64,000 bases of DNA from Lachnospiraceae bacterium (GTDB lineage: Bacteria > Bacillota > Clostridia > Lachnospirales > Lachnospiraceae): NCBI GenBank assembly GCA_030825115.1, contig JAPJQL010000004.1:118733-182732 (forward strand), given 5' to 3'. The stretch's first letter is position 1. Each line of letters begins with the position of its first letter. Below, piece after piece: positions 1-7,836 of the stretch. A program made the translations under genes and the position numbers. The notes below the pieces were generated by a model. That model ran no database searches and was not told the origin of the DNA. It worked only from the letters and a program-made list of their open reading frames with translations.

Positions 1-18
1 AACGGTCTGACGCATAAA

Positions 19-77
19 ATCCGGCAGAAATGGTTTTGCACCTCCCGCAGGGCCATTTCTGTCCGGATCTTTTTTTA
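19..77. terminator. Terminator hairpin downstream of the ClpP-like gene
   Basis: Arms 20-33 and 53-68 pair with one bulged base. The right side runs into seven T residues (plus strand) and the left side into four T residues on the minus strand. It lies just past the stop of the leftward ClpP-like gene, and could equally end a rightward gene entering from outside the window. Confidence 0.55.
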
Positions 78-94
78 CAGTTTTTTGCCTGATC

Positions 95-838
95 TCACTG
101 TTTTCGCTCTTCTATCATCTGGTAAAGATGCCGCATCGCCTCTTTGATTCCGCCGACTTCGTTGATCAGCCCTTCTTTTACCGCCTGCTCTCCCACCAGC
201 ACAGTCCCCAGATCCCTCGTCAGCATCTCCGTGTTCAGCATCAGCCGTTTTACCTGGTCATAGGCGATTTTAGAATGGTCGCTGATAAAGCTCAGGATCC
301 TGTCTTGTATCATCTCAAAATATTCGTAGGTCTGGGCTGCCCCGATAACCATCCCCGTCATCCTCACCGGATGCACCATCATGGTTCCTGTGGGCACGAT
401 GAAGGAGTAGTCGGTGCTGACAGCCAGCGGCACGCCGATGGAATGGCTTCCGCCAAGCACCAGCGATACGGTGGGCATGGTGAGGGAGGCGATCATCTCC
501 GCAATGGCAAGACCGGCGTCCACATCCCCTCCCGATGTATTTAAAAGCACCAGCAGACCGTCCACACTGTCGTCGTCTTCCAGGGCCGCGAGCTGGGGCA
601 GCACATGGTCGTATTTGGTAGCCTTCGTATTGCCCGACAGGTTTTCATGCCCCTCCACCTCGCCTATGATGGACAGCAGGTGGAGTTTTCTCTCCCTCTG
701 GTTTCCTTCCAGCGTCATCTGCCCATATTCTTCCAGTTTTTTATCTTCTTTCTGCTCGATCTCTTTTTCCGTATTCTTCGTTTCTGCCTGCTCCGAATTA
801 TCTGTGCGTACCAAGTCGTCCGTATCGCTTTGAGCCAT
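95..838 (-). CDS. ClpP-family serine peptidase, TepA/YmfB-like
   Basis: A 247-residue protein of the ClpP/crotonase fold. The first 45 or so residues are charged and low in complexity. The rest has the ClpP core: an LLNTSGGD segment, a nucleophile serine in GGSHSIG (about residue 133) and a catalytic histidine in MMVHP (about residue 156). Members called TepA or YmfB are membrane-facing or cytosolic peptidases, usually encoded near ftsK/spoIIIE-type genes; what lies downstream here is outside the window. The ATG at 838 is preceded by AGGTG; a GTG at 847 is possible. It is not the housekeeping ClpP, which lacks such an N-terminal extension. Family call is firm; substrate is unknown. Confidence 0.85.
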   Translation of the reverse strand: MAQSDTDDLVRTDNSEQAETKNTEKEIEQKEDKKLEEYGQMTLEGNQRERKLHLLSIIGEVEGHENLSGNTKATKYDHVLPQLAALEDDDSVDGLLVLLNTSGGDVDAGLAIAEMIASLTMPTVSLVLGGSHSIGVPLAVSTDYSFIVPTGTMMVHPVRMTGMVIGAAQTYEYFEMIQDRILSFISDHSKIAYDQVKRLMLNTEMLTRDLGTVLVGEQAVKEGLINEVGGIKEAMRHLYQMIEERKQ

Positions 839-989
839 CCTGAACACCTGCCCTTTCCGTCCGGTCCTGCCGGAATTTCTTATTTTCTCATTAGTCTGCC
901 CCGGCAGGAAACATTTTATCCGCCGCCATAAGCCGACATGAATAACCGCTATAAGAAATGATGTAGTCGCATTTTTCAGGGAAATCAGA

Positions 990-995
990 TATAAT
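990..995 (+). promoter_or_regulatory. Probable -10 box for citC
   Basis: TATAAT lies 40 bases upstream of the citC ATG. No good -35 element is seen at 16-18 bases, so an activator may be needed. Confidence 0.4.
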
Positions 996-1035
996 TAAAA
1001 ACAGGATTTACAGATTAAGAAACGGGGGAAATCAT

Positions 1036-2112
1036 ATGTCAGAATACACTTTCAGCCAGATCAGGCCGACCGACCGGCGCGCGTCCAGACAGATGGATGA
1101 GCTTTTAAAACAGGAAGGGATCGAACGGGACAAGAATCTGGATTACAGCATCGGGCTTTTCGATGAGGACTACAACCTGGCCGCTACCGGCTCCTGCTTT
1201 GGCAATACGCTGCGCTGCCTTGCCGTCTCCTCGGAGCATCAGGGCGAGGGACTGTTAAACCGTGTCATCTCCCATCTGGTAGAATACCAGTTTGGGCGCG
1301 ACTGCACAGATCTGTTTCTTTATACAAAATGTGATACGGCAAAATTTTTTGGGGATCTGGGATTTTATGAGATTGCCCGCGTGGACGGAAAAGTTGTCTT
1401 TATGGAAAACCGCAAAAACGGATTTTCCCATTACCTCGACCAGTTAAAGAACGAAACAAATGCACATCAGATGAGCGCATCCCCGGACACAAAGACAGCC
1501 CGGACCGGCGCTGTCATTATGAATGCCAATCCGTTTACACTGGGCCACCAGTATCTGCTGGAGCAGGCTTCGGCGCAGGTAGACCTGCTTCATGTGTTTA
1601 TCGTATCAGAGGACGTCTCTCTCGTCCCTCTTTCAGTGCGGGAACAGCTTGTGCGGGAAGGCTCTGCCCATCTTTCGAACGTAGTCTGCCACCTGACCGG
1701 TCCTTACATGATCTCAAACGCCACCTTTCCGTCCTACTTCCTGAAGGATTCGGATACCGTGATCCGCTCCCACGCGAAACTGGACATCGGAGTGTTTTTG
1801 CAAATCGCACAGGCACTCGGGATCACTGACCGCTTTGTGGGGGAAGAACCGTTCAGCCAGGTCACGTCCATCTACAATCAGGTGATGCAGGAAGAACTGA
1901 ACGCCGCCGGGATCACCTGCACCGTCTTTCCAAGAAAAAGCGACGTGGACGGCGCAATCAGCGCTTCCTCTGTGCGCGCGCTGATACAGGAGGGAAATAT
2001 GGCCGCTCTCGAAGGAAAAGTACCTCAGACCACATATGCCTTCTTTACTTCCCCGAAAGCCGCGCCTGTCATCGAGCAGATCAGACAGGCGGCCGATGTA
2101 AAGCATTACTAG
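1036..2112 (+). CDS. citC: [Citrate (pro-3S)-lyase] ligase
   Basis: A 358-residue enzyme that acetylates the phosphoribosyl-dephospho-CoA prosthetic group of citrate lyase acyl carrier protein using acetate and ATP, switching the lyase on. Residues 1-130 form a GNAT-like domain; the rest is a nucleotidyltransferase domain with NPFTLGH (residues 165-171) as its HxGH-type nucleotide motif and an ISASSVR segment near 312. Length fits the family. GGGGGAAATCAT precedes the ATG. It is odd that no citD, citE, citF, citX or citG gene is nearby: neighbours are a peptidase and lipid genes. It either serves a lyase encoded elsewhere or has drifted to another acyl carrier. Its stop overlaps that of the convergent psd gene. 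Confidence 0.88.
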   Translation: MSEYTFSQIRPTDRRASRQMDELLKQEGIERDKNLDYSIGLFDEDYNLAATGSCFGNTLRCLAVSSEHQGEGLLNRVISHLVEYQFGRDCTDLFLYTKCDTAKFFGDLGFYEIARVDGKVVFMENRKNGFSHYLDQLKNETNAHQMSASPDTKTARTGAVIMNANPFTLGHQYLLEQASAQVDLLHVFIVSEDVSLVPLSVREQLVREGSAHLSNVVCHLTGPYMISNATFPSYFLKDSDTVIRSHAKLDIGVFLQIAQALGITDRFVGEEPFSQVTSIYNQVMQEELNAAGITCTVFPRKSDVDGAISASSVRALIQEGNMAALEGKVPQTTYAFFTSPKAAPVIEQIRQAADVKHY

Positions 2113-2996
2113 AGCAGAGCCGACTGATACGCTCCAACCCGCTCTCCCATTTTTACAATGGTCTCCCAGCCCTCCCGGGTATTGCAGACCAGATCGTCAT
2201 CAGGAACCACCTTACCCGGCTCCGTCAGCACCACCACGGTGGAGCCGCCAAATTCAAACCTGCCTTTTTCTTCGCCTCTTTTCACGGCCTGCGCAGACGG
2301 ACCGTAATTGCGGATCGTTCCTACCATCAGGGCTCCCACCTCCATCTGGACCATCGTCCCTCCGCGGGGAGTCCTGATCAGGCAGTATTCCCTGGTATTC
2401 TCCTTATAGATGGGATACCGGTCATTGGCTGCCGGATTTACCGTATGGAATACTCCAGGTATCTTTTTCTGGCGTGATTTTATGCCGTCCTCCACATATC
2501 CATATCGATGATAATCATCCACCGTCAGCCGGAACACAAAAGCCCAGCCGCCCTGAAAACGCCTTGCCAGCCGTTCAGAGCGCAGCAGGGATCCTACCGT
2601 ATACCGGGTATTTTTTATCAAAAAGCTGCTGTCTTCACCGATCGGATAGACGCTTGCCTTTCCGTCACAGGGGCTGATGAAGATCTCCGGGTCGTCACAG
2701 ACAGTCCGGCGGTCCTTCTTGATCCTCCGGCAGAAAAATTCATTGTAGGAGCTATAGCCTCCGGTTCTCGGTTTTTCGTATTCTTCCAGACAGATTCCCG
2801 TCTTTTTCACAAAGGGGGCTATGAACAGGGCAGATATCCTGGTGCTCAAAACAGCGCCTCCAAGCCGGGACACCGACGGACGGATCAAAAAACGGACCAG
2901 CCTTCGGCCGGCCGCCGTTCCATATAACAGCCCCAGCAGACGGTCCTGCCCGGACGCCTCTCCTGCCGCATTTCCATTCCGGTCACGATATTTCAT
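2109..2996 (-). CDS. psd: Phosphatidylserine decarboxylase proenzyme
   Basis: A 295-residue proenzyme that decarboxylates phosphatidylserine to phosphatidylethanolamine at the membrane. The self-cleavage site GGST is present: cleavage before Ser252 would give the pyruvoyl cofactor on the small alpha chain. The Asp of SPCDG (residue 111) and histidines in DDYHRYG (163) and VFHTVNP (184) match the family's catalytic residues. The length is typical of the longer Clostridia form. The start is taken at the ATG that overlaps the pssA stop as ATGA, with GGAGG six bases upstream; an earlier ATG eight codons up lacks support. Last gene of the phospholipid run. Its TAG shares the palindrome CTAG with the citC stop on the other strand. 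Confidence 0.93.
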   Translation of the reverse strand: MKYRDRNGNAAGEASGQDRLLGLLYGTAAGRRLVRFLIRPSVSRLGGAVLSTRISALFIAPFVKKTGICLEEYEKPRTGGYSSYNEFFCRRIKKDRRTVCDDPEIFISPCDGKASVYPIGEDSSFLIKNTRYTVGSLLRSERLARRFQGGWAFVFRLTVDDYHRYGYVEDGIKSRQKKIPGVFHTVNPAANDRYPIYKENTREYCLIRTPRGGTMVQMEVGALMVGTIRNYGPSAQAVKRGEEKGRFEFGGSTVVVLTEPGKVVPDDDLVCNTREGWETIVKMGERVGAYQSALL

Positions 2997-3715
2997 TCCA
3001 TACCTCCTGCTTCTCCCCACGATGCCTCCTCCAGCCAGGACTCCGTCACAAGCTCAGAAGCGCCCGCATCCTCCCGTCCGACCCGGACCGCATAGTGGCT
3101 GTGGACCACGATGATGGACAGGGCAACGGCAACCATTGCCACTAAGACGGCAAGTTCTTTGTTGGTCGGCTTCCTGAGCTGAAAATCAGCCACGAACAAG
3201 CCTCCCACGATCAGCAGCAGCAGATACAGGCAGGTCACAAATACCTCTGTCGATAAAAAGAACTGAAACAAAAATACCATCGGAAGGACAATCGCAATCG
3301 ATGTGATCGGAAGACCGCGGTAAAACCGCTGCCCATCCTCCGATACCAGCGCCCCCTTCATCTCCATCACATTGAAAAATGCCAGACGGACCACAGAAGC
3401 CACCACATAGAGTCCGATAACCGACAGCCCCAAAAAACCTCTGACCCCCAGCAGATAACAGATCAGCGCCGGAAACGCGCCAAAACAGACCATGTCGCAC
3501 AGCGAATCGATCTGTACGCCAAATGCCTGTTCGTCCTCCGTCCTGTTTTTTTTCGTCCGTGCGATCTTCCCGTCAAACATATCGCACAGACCGGAGACCG
3601 CAAGGCACACAATCGCCGTCTTAAACCTTCCGTGGATTGCCTGCGTCATTCCAACCATCGATATCACAAGGCTGATATAAGTCAGCACCACCGTATAATC
3701 ATAAAAACCAATCAT
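2993..3715 (-). CDS. pssA: CDP-diacylglycerol--serine O-phosphatidyltransferase
   Basis: A 240-residue integral membrane enzyme that joins CDP-diacylglycerol and L-serine to give phosphatidylserine and CMP, the substrate for the next gene, psd. The CDP-alcohol phosphotransferase signature is present: DGKIAR, then after 12 residues a G, then D and D at four-residue steps (GVQIDSLCD). The gap inside the motif is a few residues longer than the common eight. About six hydrophobic segments follow. The C-terminal 30 residues are acidic and not conserved. Start ATG overlaps the stop of the upstream flippase-like gene (ATGA), and its own TGA overlaps the psd start, so the three are probably translated in a coupled way. 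Confidence 0.93.
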   Translation of the reverse strand: MIGFYDYTVVLTYISLVISMVGMTQAIHGRFKTAIVCLAVSGLCDMFDGKIARTKKNRTEDEQAFGVQIDSLCDMVCFGAFPALICYLLGVRGFLGLSVIGLYVVASVVRLAFFNVMEMKGALVSEDGQRFYRGLPITSIAIVLPMVFLFQFFLSTEVFVTCLYLLLLIVGGLFVADFQLRKPTNKELAVLVAMVAVALSIIVVHSHYAVRVGREDAGASELVTESWLEEASWGEAGGME

Positions 3716-4758
3716 TGTATTCCCCCTCTGTCTTCTCTTCCGTTCCTGATCTGGGCCACTGCCGTCATACAGCCGCCCAAAAGCATCTGAACATAATACG
3801 CCAGTCCCCGGCTGAGGATCATACCCGGAATCAGGTAATCTCCATAGAATATCGCCCCGAATATACTGAGGAACAGATGTTCACTGATCCCCATTCCGCC
3901 CGGCAGGGGCAGCATATCCACAGCGATGGATATCGATGCCTGTAAGATCATAATCTCAAACCATGTCTTTTCCGACAGCCCGAAAGCCCGGTACACAAAA
4001 TACGTCGTCAAAAACAGGGCGATCCGCTGCAAAAAGGTGACGGCCATCACCCTCGCCAATACTGCGCCGTGACGTTTCAGGTAGGCGGCTGCCGCTGCAT
4101 AATGCTCCATCGTAAAAGAAAGCCGGTAACGGAGGTGTTCCACCCGTCCGGCGTATTTGCCTCTGGTAAGCCAGTCTGCCAGTTCCAGGCACCGTTTGAC
4201 CAGCCGGTCTGCCAGCGTCGTGTGGAATACCAGTACCAGCATCGCGCCGCAGCAAATGATGTTCAGCACCAGACCCAGATAAAACACAGGCAGGACCCCC
4301 ACCAGATAGCGGTGCAGATACTTCTGTTGAAAAAGCATCAGATAGATTCCGATCAGCACAAGCACGGACTTGTATGCGATCGTAACCACCATCAGGACAA
4401 CCGACGCCACCGGGACCGGGATCTTATCCTTCCTCATATAATACAGCTGGGCCGGCTGCCCTCCGCTCGCCGATGGCGTGATGCAGCTGAAGAAAAATCC
4501 TATGCCGGAATACAAAAAGCACACCATCCTGCCGGTCTTGATCTGCAGAGTCCGAAACAAGTCGTGCAAAATGGCAGATTCCCCATAGATAAACAACAGC
4601 ACACAGGCCACGCCGCCTGCCAGCCACCTGTATTCGGCGGACGACACCGTATCCAGGATCAGCCTGACGTCTTCTCCCCGGAACACATAATAAATTGTCA
4701 GGGCAAACACCAGCAGCAAAAATAAAAGGTTAAACAGCTTACGCTTCCTGCTCTGCAT
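3712..4758 (-). CDS. Flippase-like membrane protein (lysylphosphatidylglycerol synthase TM family, UPF0104/YbhN type)
   Basis: A 348-residue polytopic membrane protein with about eight hydrophobic segments, starting with an N-terminal basic stretch (MQSRKRK). It matches the membrane half of MprF-type proteins but has no aminoacyltransferase domain. Motifs such as TPSASGGQPAQLYYM (about residues 94-108) and the segment LPLPGGMGISEHLF near residue 282 are typical of the YbhN/UPF0104 group. Members are thought to move lipids or lipid-linked substrates across membranes; the substrate here is unknown. Placement between cardiolipin synthase and phosphatidylserine synthase, overlapping pssA by four bases, suggests a phospholipid role. 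GAGGGGGAAATC precedes the ATG. Confidence 0.85.
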   Translation of the reverse strand: MQSRKRKLFNLLFLLLVFALTIYYVFRGEDVRLILDTVSSAEYRWLAGGVACVLLFIYGESAILHDLFRTLQIKTGRMVCFLYSGIGFFFSCITPSASGGQPAQLYYMRKDKIPVPVASVVLMVVTIAYKSVLVLIGIYLMLFQQKYLHRYLVGVLPVFYLGLVLNIICCGAMLVLVFHTTLADRLVKRCLELADWLTRGKYAGRVEHLRYRLSFTMEHYAAAAAYLKRHGAVLARVMAVTFLQRIALFLTTYFVYRAFGLSEKTWFEIMILQASISIAVDMLPLPGGMGISEHLFLSIFGAIFYGDYLIPGMILSRGLAYYVQMLLGGCMTAVAQIRNGREDRGGIQ

Positions 4759-4784
4759 GATTTCCCCCTCATCATCAATCTTAT

Positions 4785-6377
4785 TTACATCAGCGGCGCA
4801 AACAGGCGCAGTACCTTGCCCGCCAGTTTTTTCATCAGCGGATACTGCCTGCAGTTCTCAACCGTAATCTCCTGGCACTGCTCAAGCGTCCTCTGGAAAT
4901 CCTGTTCCACATCGTGGACAGCCTGATTGCGGTAGAGATAAGCCGCACACTCAAAATGCAGGTACAGGCTCCTGTAGTCCAAATTGATAGAGCCCACCAC
5001 CGCTTTCTCATCATCACTGCTGAATACTTTTGCATGGACAAACCCAGGCGTGTATTCATATATTTTTACCCCGGCCAGAAGCAGCTCCTCATAATAGGAG
5101 CGGGCCAGCAGGTAGGCATAAATCTTATCCGGGATGTGAGGCATGATGATGACTGTCTCAATCCCGCGTTTTGCCGCAAAAGTCAGCGCCGTTATCATAT
5201 CGCTGTCCAGGATCAGATACGGCGTCATGATATGGACATAGTGGCGGGCTTCGTTGAGGATATCCATATATACATGCTGCCCCACTGTCTCATCGTCCAG
5301 GGGACTGTCCCCATAGGGCATCACATAGCCGTCCATGTTAAGATGCTCCGGATAGACATAATCGGGGCTTTTTTGGTATTTTCCATAATCTTCCGGATGC
5401 CATTCCGTGATGTTCCACATCTGCAAAAACATCATCAGAAAGCTGTTCACCGCCTCGCCCTTCAGCATGATGGCGGTGTCCTTCCAATGGCCGAACCGTT
5501 CCCTGCGGTTGATATACTCATCTGCGATATTGATTCCGCCGGTAAATGCAGTATGACCGTCTATCACCGTAATCTTTCTGTGGTCACGGTTATTCTGATA
5601 CGTGGAGAGGGCAGGCCTCACCGGTGAAAACATCTTGCAGCGGATGCCAAGCTTCTCCAGTTCCTGTGGATAATGATAAGGCAGCAAAGTCAGGGAACAC
5701 ATCCCGTCGTACATGACCCGCACCTCCACGCCTTCTGCCACTTTCTCTTTCAGGATATCCAGGACGGCATCCCACATCTCACCTTTTTCCAGGATAAAAT
5801 ATTCCATAAAGATAAAACGCTTCGCCTGGCGAAGCTCCTCAAGAAGCTTCGGGAACATATCATCCCCCAGGGGATAATATTCCACACAGGTCTTGTCGTA
5901 TACCGGATATCCGCCATAATTTTTCATATATCCGGCCAGATGGGCCGCTCTACGGCTCTCCCCTAAAAGCCGGTCCATCGTCTCCTGATCCTGCTTTAGA
6001 TATGGCTTCGTTTCCTGGATCAGCCGGTTCAGCCGCTTCGCGATCATCCTCGTGCCGACCTGCAGCTCCACGAACAGATAAAACATCACCCCGAACACGG
6101 GTATGACCAGCACCGGGATGACCCAGGCAAGCTGATAGCAGGGATTCTGCCTCTTGTTAATGATGTAGAGCACAACGGCAGCACTCAGAAGGGTAAAGCC
6201 GCCATAGATATAAAAAACATGGTCGCTGAGCCACTGGAAGGTCAAAAGAAGTACAGCAAGCTGTACGAGAAGGAACAGTACAACAAAGGTCGTCCGTCCG
6301 AATATGATCCGCAGGAACCTTCCCCATGTCTTTTTATCCAGTTTCTTTTCCAGTATGCTGTCTTTCTTTTTATCCAT
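4785..6377 (-). CDS. cls: Cardiolipin synthase
   Basis: A 530-residue membrane-bound phospholipase D family enzyme that condenses two phosphatidylglycerols to cardiolipin and glycerol. Two or three hydrophobic segments cover residues 25-105. Two HKD motifs follow: H266-x-K268-x4-D273 and H448-x-K450-x4-D455, each with the downstream GG/GS-x-N motif. Length is near the usual 480-530. GGAGGAG lies seven bases before the ATG. It begins the phospholipid set and is 34 bases after metY on the same strand with no terminator between, so it may also be read from the metY promoter. Confidence 0.94.
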   Translation of the reverse strand: MDKKKDSILEKKLDKKTWGRFLRIIFGRTTFVVLFLLVQLAVLLLTFQWLSDHVFYIYGGFTLLSAAVVLYIINKRQNPCYQLAWVIPVLVIPVFGVMFYLFVELQVGTRMIAKRLNRLIQETKPYLKQDQETMDRLLGESRRAAHLAGYMKNYGGYPVYDKTCVEYYPLGDDMFPKLLEELRQAKRFIFMEYFILEKGEMWDAVLDILKEKVAEGVEVRVMYDGMCSLTLLPYHYPQELEKLGIRCKMFSPVRPALSTYQNNRDHRKITVIDGHTAFTGGINIADEYINRRERFGHWKDTAIMLKGEAVNSFLMMFLQMWNITEWHPEDYGKYQKSPDYVYPEHLNMDGYVMPYGDSPLDDETVGQHVYMDILNEARHYVHIMTPYLILDSDMITALTFAAKRGIETVIIMPHIPDKIYAYLLARSYYEELLLAGVKIYEYTPGFVHAKVFSSDDEKAVVGSINLDYRSLYLHFECAAYLYRNQAVHDVEQDFQRTLEQCQEITVENCRQYPLMKKLAGKVLRLFAPLM

Positions 6378-6411
6378 CCAATTCTCCTCCGGTCGTATGG
6401 TTCAGTCCGTC

Positions 6412-7689
6412 CTAGGCAAGCGCCTGCTCGATATCTGCAATAATATCCTTCACATCCTCAATCCCCACGCTGAGACGGATCAGGGACGGGTCCACGCCTG
6501 CCTCCACCAGCTGCTCGTCATTTAACTGTCTGTGGGTATGGCTTGCCGGATGCAGCACGGAAGTCCTTGCATCCGCCACATGGGTCACGATCGCAGCCAG
6601 CCTCAGCTTATCCATAAATGCTGCCGCTGCATCTCTTCCGCCTTTTAACCCAAAGGAGATCACGCCGCATGTGCCATCCGGCATATATTTTTGGGCAAGG
6701 TCGTAATATTTGTCGCCTTCCAGCCCCGGGAAATTCACCCAGGCGACATCCTCTCTCGATTTCAGGTACTGCGCCACTGCTTTTGCATTCTCACAATGGC
6801 GCGGCATCCGAAGGTGCAGGGTTTCCAGGCCCACGTTCAGAAGGAATGCGTTCTGGGGAGACTGGATCGAACCCATATCGCGCATCAGCTGCGCTGTCGC
6901 CTTTGTAATATATGCCCCCTTGCCAAACTTCTGCGTATAGACAACGCCGTGATAAGATTCGTCCGGCGTCGTCAGCCCCGGATACTTGTCCGCATGAGCC
7001 TCCCAGTCAAAGTTGCCGCTGTCCACGATACAGCCGCCCACGCACATCGCATGTCCGTCCATGTACTTCGTCGTGGAGTGGGTCACGATGTCGGCGCCCC
7101 ACTCAAACGGACGGCAGTTGATCGGAGTGGCAAAGGTGTTGTCAATGATGAGCGGAACCCCGTGGCGGTGAGCCAGTCCGGCAAATTTTTCGATATCCAG
7201 CACCACCAGCGCAGGATTGGCGATCGTCTCGCCGAACACTGCCCGGGTATTTGGCTGAAATGCCTTTTCCAGTTCTTCCTCTGAAGCATCCGGGTCTACC
7301 AGCGTGCACTCAATGCCAAACCGTTTCAGCGTGACCGTGAACAGGTTGGAAGTGCCTCCGTAGATCGTTGCGGAGCTGACCACATGGTCGCCTGCCGAAC
7401 AGATATTCAGGATCGCATACATATTTGCCGCCTGCCCGGATGAAGTCAGCATCGCCGCTGCTCCTCCCTCCAGTGCACAGATTTTGGAAGCGACCGCATC
7501 GTTGGTCGGATTTGCCAGACGCGTATAAAAATATCCGTTCTCCTCCAGATCGAACAGACGTCCCATCTGTTCGCTTGTCTCATATTTAAAGGTTGTGCTC
7601 TGATATATCGGAAGCACCCTGGATTCTCCATTCTTTGGCTGCCATCCTCCCTGGATGCAGATCGTATCACGTGATTGTTTCTGGCTCAT
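6412..7689 (-). CDS. metY: O-acetylhomoserine sulfhydrylase (homocysteine synthase)
   Basis: A 425-residue PLP enzyme of the Cys/Met metabolism family that makes homocysteine from O-acetyl-L-homoserine and sulfide. The PLP lysine is K208 in THSTTKYMDGH; the DNTFATP segment and the YTRLANPT motif near residues 55-62 mark the family. The 425-residue length fits the homocysteine synthase branch rather than the roughly 380-residue cystathionine enzymes. GAGGAGG sits upstream of the ATG. Stand-alone in its pathway here: no metA/metX or metH is visible, and the next gene on the strand is cls. I cannot separate it fully from the cysteine synthase side activity known in the family. Confidence 0.92.
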   Translation of the reverse strand: MSQKQSRDTICIQGGWQPKNGESRVLPIYQSTTFKYETSEQMGRLFDLEENGYFYTRLANPTNDAVASKICALEGGAAAMLTSSGQAANMYAILNICSAGDHVVSSATIYGGTSNLFTVTLKRFGIECTLVDPDASEEELEKAFQPNTRAVFGETIANPALVVLDIEKFAGLAHRHGVPLIIDNTFATPINCRPFEWGADIVTHSTTKYMDGHAMCVGGCIVDSGNFDWEAHADKYPGLTTPDESYHGVVYTQKFGKGAYITKATAQLMRDMGSIQSPQNAFLLNVGLETLHLRMPRHCENAKAVAQYLKSREDVAWVNFPGLEGDKYYDLAQKYMPDGTCGVISFGLKGGRDAAAAFMDKLRLAAIVTHVADARTSVLHPASHTHRQLNDEQLVEAGVDPSLIRLSVGIEDVKDIIADIEQALA

Positions 7690-7718
7690 GCCTTTGTCCT
7701 CCTCATTTCTCTTTCATG

Positions 7719-7748
7719 GTATAACCAATTAGGATTAGTCTATCACAA
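7719..7748 (-). promoter_or_regulatory. Possible promoter for metY
   Basis: On the minus strand TTGTGA (7743-7748) and TTATAC (7719-7724) are 18 bases apart, 30 bases before the metY start. Only a moderate match to the housekeeping consensus. Confidence 0.35.
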
Positions 7749-7778
7749 CTGGAGCATTTTCTCAAGCACGGTCTGAAA

Positions 7779-7802
7779 AAGGACTAAAGCAAGGACTAAA
7801 GC
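7779..7802. repeat. Two exact tandem copies of a 12-base unit
   Basis: AAGGACTAAAGC occurs twice head to tail between metY and the LtaS gene. It looks like a slippage duplication with no clear role. Confidence 0.7.
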
Positions 7803-7836
7803 AAAAACCGGACGCCTGTCAGGAGCCCGGTCCTTT
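7802..7836 (-). terminator. Terminator at the end of the LtaS-type gene
   Basis: On the minus strand ACCGG and CCGGT arms close a hairpin that includes the last codons and is followed by five T residues. Confidence 0.5.

Noticed and set aside
7779..7802. Start of a CRISPR or regulatory repeat array
   Set aside because: Only two direct 12-base copies with no spacer; more likely slippage.
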